DNA of 64,000 bases from Casuarina equisetifolia (Eukaryota; Streptophyta; Magnoliopsida; Fagales; Casuarinaceae): positions 25,092,021 through 25,156,020 of the forward strand of contig CM052362.1 in the NCBI GenBank assembly GCA_028551475.1, written 5' to 3'. The notes below the pieces were generated by a model. The model searched no databases. It was not told the DNA's origin and saw only the letters and a list, made by a program, of their open reading frames with translations. Below, one piece after another: positions 60,120 through 64,000 of the stretch (position 1 is its first letter; every line of letters starts with the position of its first letter). A program made the position numbers and the translations under genes.

Positions 60120-62123
60120 AAATCAAAAGAATATTGAAGGAAAATAGAGGGATAATAAAAATTACAAAATTTCTATCTTACTTTGACATGAGATGGGACT
60201 AAAAGGCACAACGGCACAGGAGATGTAGTTTGATGAATGGTGTTGATGAGCAAACAGGGTGATCAATGAAAGTAGAGAACTAAAAAGTGAGGAGACATAG
60301 AATTGGGACCTCATGTTGGGTTTTTTTTTTAACACATTTATATGAAGCAATGGACTATTTCCATAAGATTGCTTAGTCTAATAATGTGTTTGAAAGTTTT
60401 TTTTTCTTAAACACAACAAGAAAAAATAACACCCTTTTGAAAATGTGTTACCAAACAACACACCTTTCAAACAAAGAGAGATCATTACACAACCATCTTT
60501 AACAGTTAAAAAAGCATGGCTATCATAAAGACAAAAGAAATGATTGAACACAGCCACACCTGAATGGCCAAGAAGAGTTGCCAACATGGCCATCACCAAT
60601 AATACCACCTTTGAGTTTTCCATTTTGTTTTTTTGTTTTTTTGTTTCTTCCTCAATCAAACCAACTTTGACTTTTGGCCTTTCTAGTTTTGTTTCTTTTA
60701 TGTCTTAAATAAATTTTTCAAAAACATTAAAAAAAAAATTTAGAAAAAAATACTACATAATTCTAGCATGGCCTCCTGCGTTACAGCAACAAATTCATCA
60801 TAGTGGATACTCCCACCCTAAAACTACACATGTAGAGAATGGCATAAGATAAAAAACACATTAGGCTTCAATGGTCGTTTATAGAAGTAGTTTTGGTTGT
60901 CATGTGTCATAATGGCTGATGATGCTACTGATTTTTGAATTTTCCAGAAAGGCCTTATGAAGGTTGCAAAAATGTTTGTGAACTCCCAATCAAAAGAAGA
61001 CTCCACTCCATAATGCCCATGATCCTCACTTCCTCCCTTACAAAATAATTCCTCGAGGACAATAAACTTTACACCACTAATGGTGGCATGTTCTAAACAT
61101 TGACATATAAAAAGCATTTAAAACTCCTAAATGTTTCTATATATATATTCTTAAGCAAAAACGGTATTGTCAAAGAGGATATGGTGAATAATTAAGAGTA
61201 GCACAATCAAAGATGCATGATATACAATTTTAGGAACCTTAGAAAAAAGTAGTTTGCATGCACCTTTTGTCCTTGAAAACAACCAAACAAGCAACTAACA
61301 CATTAAACTAGGGTACTGACAAATGTAAGTATGTGCATTCTTGTGATACGACTAAAAGTTCGTAGCATAAAATAATGACCTTTTGAGGTCCATTCTAGTG
61401 TCTTAATTGCGGTAGATCAATTGCCATCCAACGTCTCAGAGTGATTAAAAAACACACCACGCCAATTTCGATGCTTAGGAAAAAGTAAACTTTGGGATAT
61501 CTCTTTATACCATATGAGTTGTATGTTTTCTGCGAAATTGAGACAAATGGTTTACTTTTCGAGATAAAATTCTGATTGCAATTCCGTCCACAATGGATTT
61601 GCATTACTTTTTGTTTCCTTTACAAATACCTACTGGGAATCCGTATGCCTTGTTAGACAAAACTTGCTGGAGCTTTATCAGAGAGACCTCGAACCAAAAG
61701 TCTCACTGGATAGCAACGTGTGCCATCAAAAGGACAGTTTGCAAGGAAAGTCCTGGATAACCAGTCTGTGTGATAAAGTTCTTTGCCCATTTTTTGATTA
61801 CTGTTGATTTGAAACAATTCTAAGTACTCTTTTTTATGTCTCACATGTTGAAAACGAAGATATTTGCTTGTGTTTTATCCACTCACACCATTGAGTGTGG
61901 CAGCTTGCTTGCTCACTGAGATCAAGAATCAAATCCATGGGTTTATCCGCATAACTGAAAGGACATCATTAATTTAAATCCATCCATAGCACTAAGTGAT
62001 CAAAAGCATAGTATGTTGTCAACTTCTCTAGACATCTATAGCTCATAAATTGAATAATTATAGACAGACTTAAAAAAATGGATCTTACCTTGAATTACTT
62101 TAAAAAAGCATGCCCATGTAATT
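60120..62123. other. Unassigned DNA between two copia elements
   Basis: AT-rich, with poly-T and poly-A tracts near 60310, 60625-60645 and 60730. Apart from one weak secreted-peptide candidate, I see no gene. The frames at 60824-61117, 61395-61604 and 61653-61844 have no recognisable domain. Confidence 0.45.
60556..60623 (-). CDS. Candidate first exon of a small secreted peptide
   Basis: On the minus strand an ATG near 60623 opens MENSKVVLLVMAMLATLLGHS, a charged start followed by a hydrophobic core typical of a signal peptide. A GTGTGG donor follows at about 60556. No second exon with a conserved cysteine pattern could be joined with confidence. It may be a gene remnant. Confidence 0.25.
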
Positions 62124-62345
62124 TGATATTGTAAAGATTGAGAGAAGCCAGAGATTGTGGGAATTTTGTATATTCAATCGTAGTATGTTTGTACAATTAG
62201 GCTCTAACTTATAAGCCTCAATTCTACTTTAGATAAAGAAAGACATTAAATACATGATTATTCATAGAATAATATAAAGCATATAACTAGAATATTCTGG
62301 TGCCTGAGAAGGCAACATGGTAGGTAAATCTTTCTATTATTAACA
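62124..62345 (-). repeat. 3' LTR of the third copia element
   Basis: On the minus strand it begins TGTTAATAATAG directly after a polypurine tract (TTGAGGGGAC at 62346-62355) and ends CAATATCA at 62124, giving 222 bases. The other LTR lies beyond the window, so the right-hand boundary and the target-site duplication cannot be checked. Confidence 0.75.
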
Positions 62346-62399
62346 GTCCCCTCAAGTTAGAGATTTGAACAAATCAAATGCTCTAAGCTTGGAAAGGAG

Positions 62400-64000
62400 A
62401 TGTCAATGTTGCTTGCTACTTAATGCTTTTGTCAACAAGTCTGCTAGTTGATCTTTGGTAGAAATGTGACGTGTCGTGATAATGCCTTGCTGTAGCTTTT
62501 CTCTTACATAGTGACACTCAATTTCAATATGCTTGGTGCGCTCATGAAAGATTAGATTTGCTACAATCTTTTCTGTAACCTTATTATCACAGTAAAGTAA
62601 GGTTGGGTATCGCATGTGGAAACCAAAGTCTTTGAGAAACCCTATGATCTATACAATCTCGCAAGTAGTTATTTGTATAGCTTGATATTCTGCTTTTGTT
62701 GAAGATAGTGAAACTGTGGGTTGTTTCTTCGATCTCCATGATATTAGTGAATCTCCCAATAAGATGTAAAAGCCAGTGATGGATTGTCGTGTCATAGGAC
62801 ATGTGCTATAATTTGAGTCAAAGAAGGCCTTTAACTCAAATTTTGAAGAGGATGGAAACATAAGGTCAAGGCCAGGATAGCTCTTGAGGTATCTTATCAC
62901 CTTCAGGGCTGCCTCCATGTGAGAACGTTTTGGGTCATGCATGAACTGACTTAATAGCTAGACTGGAAAGGTGATGTTTGGTCTGGTGAGAGTCAAGTAT
63001 ATGAGTCGACCCATTAATCTCTAGTAGACATATGGATCATCAAGAGGTGGGTCATTAACCTTTTCTGGTGAACTAGCATCATACTCTGTGGAAGTAAATT
63101 TCTTATTATGCTCCATAAGGATGATCGAAGGTTTTGAGCCAACAAGTCCTGCTTTAGATATGAGTTCTAGTGTGTATTTGCGTTGGTTCAAGGAGATACC
63201 TTCTGGAGACCAAGCAATTTCAATGCTGAGAAAGAACTTTAAGGGACTTAGATCTTTCATAAAGAATGTGGCATTAAGAAATTGCTTGAGATATGTGATT
63301 CTAGCTTGATTGTTGCCTGTGATCAATATATCGTTGACATAGATGAGTAATGCCACAAAAGAAGTACCTTGGATTTTTGTGAACAAAGAGTAATCATGAC
63401 GAGACTAATGAAAACCATGATGAATCAAGGCACCAGTGAACTTGGCATTCCACTGTCGAGAGGCTTGCTTCAAACTATATAAGGATTTTCGCAATCGACA
63501 TACCCTATGCTCCCCCGGAGTGCGAAATCTAGGAGGAAGCTCCATATATACCTCATCGAAAAGATTGCCATGTAAAAAGGCATTATGAACATCCATCTGA
63601 TAGAGTGGCCAATCATGCATAACAACAATGGTGATGATAAGTTGAATAATGACATGTTTGGCAGTAGGAGAGAAGTTGTCTTGATAATCAATACCCTTAC
63701 ATTGATTAAATCCTTTAGCAACCAGTCGAGCCTTATATTGTTTGATAAAGCCATCGGCATTATACTTCACCTTATAAACCCATTTGCATCCAATAGGACG
63801 ACGACTAGGAGGTAAGGGAACAACATCCCAAGTGTGATTGGTTGCAAGGGCAATAAGTTCATGTTCCATGGTAGTGACCCAACGAGGATTAAAAGCGGCT
63901 TCCTAAAAGGTAGCTAGTTCTTGGATGGCTGAAATGGAGGTGATAAAGTGTTGATAGAGAGGGTGACAATTATCAAGGGAAATGTAGTTGGATATGGGAT
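62400..64000 (-). pseudogene. copia reverse transcriptase-RNase H remnant
   Basis: Reverse transcriptase occupies about 63021-63869 (GCKWVYKVKYNADGF, YQMDVHNAFLHGNL, SLKQASRQW). RNase H occupies about 62403-62900 (HERTKHIEIECHYVREK). TAG stops at 63405-63407, 63021-63023, 62958-62960 and 62649-62651 interrupt one otherwise continuous frame. The active-site motif reads YVND, with Asn in place of the first catalytic Asp. The element is therefore inactive despite few frameshifts. Confidence 0.9.

Larger units (their letters stand above)
62124..64000 (-). mobile_element. Third Ty1/copia element, 3' part, running off the window
   Basis: Minus strand. Reverse transcriptase, RNase H, polypurine tract and 3' LTR are present; integrase, protease and gag lie beyond position 64000. 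The sequence is a different copia family from the two upstream elements, judged by its LTR and protein differences. Confidence 0.92.

Noticed and set aside
60824-61117. 97-codon minus-strand frame as a gene
   Set aside because: No recognisable domain, an atypical composition and no splice-supported neighbours.

Overview
The window is nuclear DNA of a flowering plant, most likely a eudicot. It has multi-exon genes with GT-AG introns, AT-rich intergenic DNA, and four Ty1/copia or Ty3/gypsy LTR retrotransposons plus a solo LTR. The species cannot be named from sequence alone. I found no prokaryotic, organellar, CRISPR or viral-defence content. Exon boundaries were read by eye from splice signals, reading-phase continuity and family knowledge.

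Layout, left to right. (1) 1-1600: a possible solo-LTR remnant, then a CGCG-rich promoter and a single-exon PADRE/DUF4228 gene (+). (2) 1.6-9.2 kb: mostly unassigned, with a small two-exon membrane protein gene (-, 5614-6232) and weaker candidate exons. (3) 9185-14142: a very young copia element with identical LTRs but a broken polyprotein. It sits inside a short minus-strand open frame. (4) 14937-16210: a solo LTR with a perfect 5-bp target-site duplication. (5) 17104-21055: MAF1, the RNA polymerase III repressor (-), ten coding exons, with a tandemly duplicated, frameshifted copy of coding exon 2. (6) 22076-27003: BIO2 biotin synthase (+), six exons. (7) 27763-43556: cytosolic isoleucyl-tRNA synthetase (-), 28 exons whose phases all close to 1188 residues. 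(8) 44508-49957: an old, decayed Ty3/gypsy chromovirus-like element. (9) 50501-52740: a Cys-type glutathione peroxidase with an N-terminal membrane anchor (-), six exons. (10) 54462-60114: a decayed copia element with an exact 5-bp target-site duplication. (11) 62124-64000: the 3' part of a third copia element (-), running off the right edge.

The host genes are housekeeping or stress genes, with no sign of a shared pathway. MAF1 and BIO2 are divergent and share roughly 0.9 kb of upstream DNA; BIO2 and the IleRS gene converge. The most interesting signals are: the young copia copy with identical LTRs yet two in-frame stops and a substituted integrase catalytic residue, which suggests mobilisation in trans; the ORF it interrupts; the MAF1 exon duplication; a class II tRNA-like sequence in a MAF1 intron; and a recurrent decay signature in the retroelements (stops at Gln positions, mostly TAG, and catalytic Asp to Asn changes). 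I did not find a convincing undescribed biological system.
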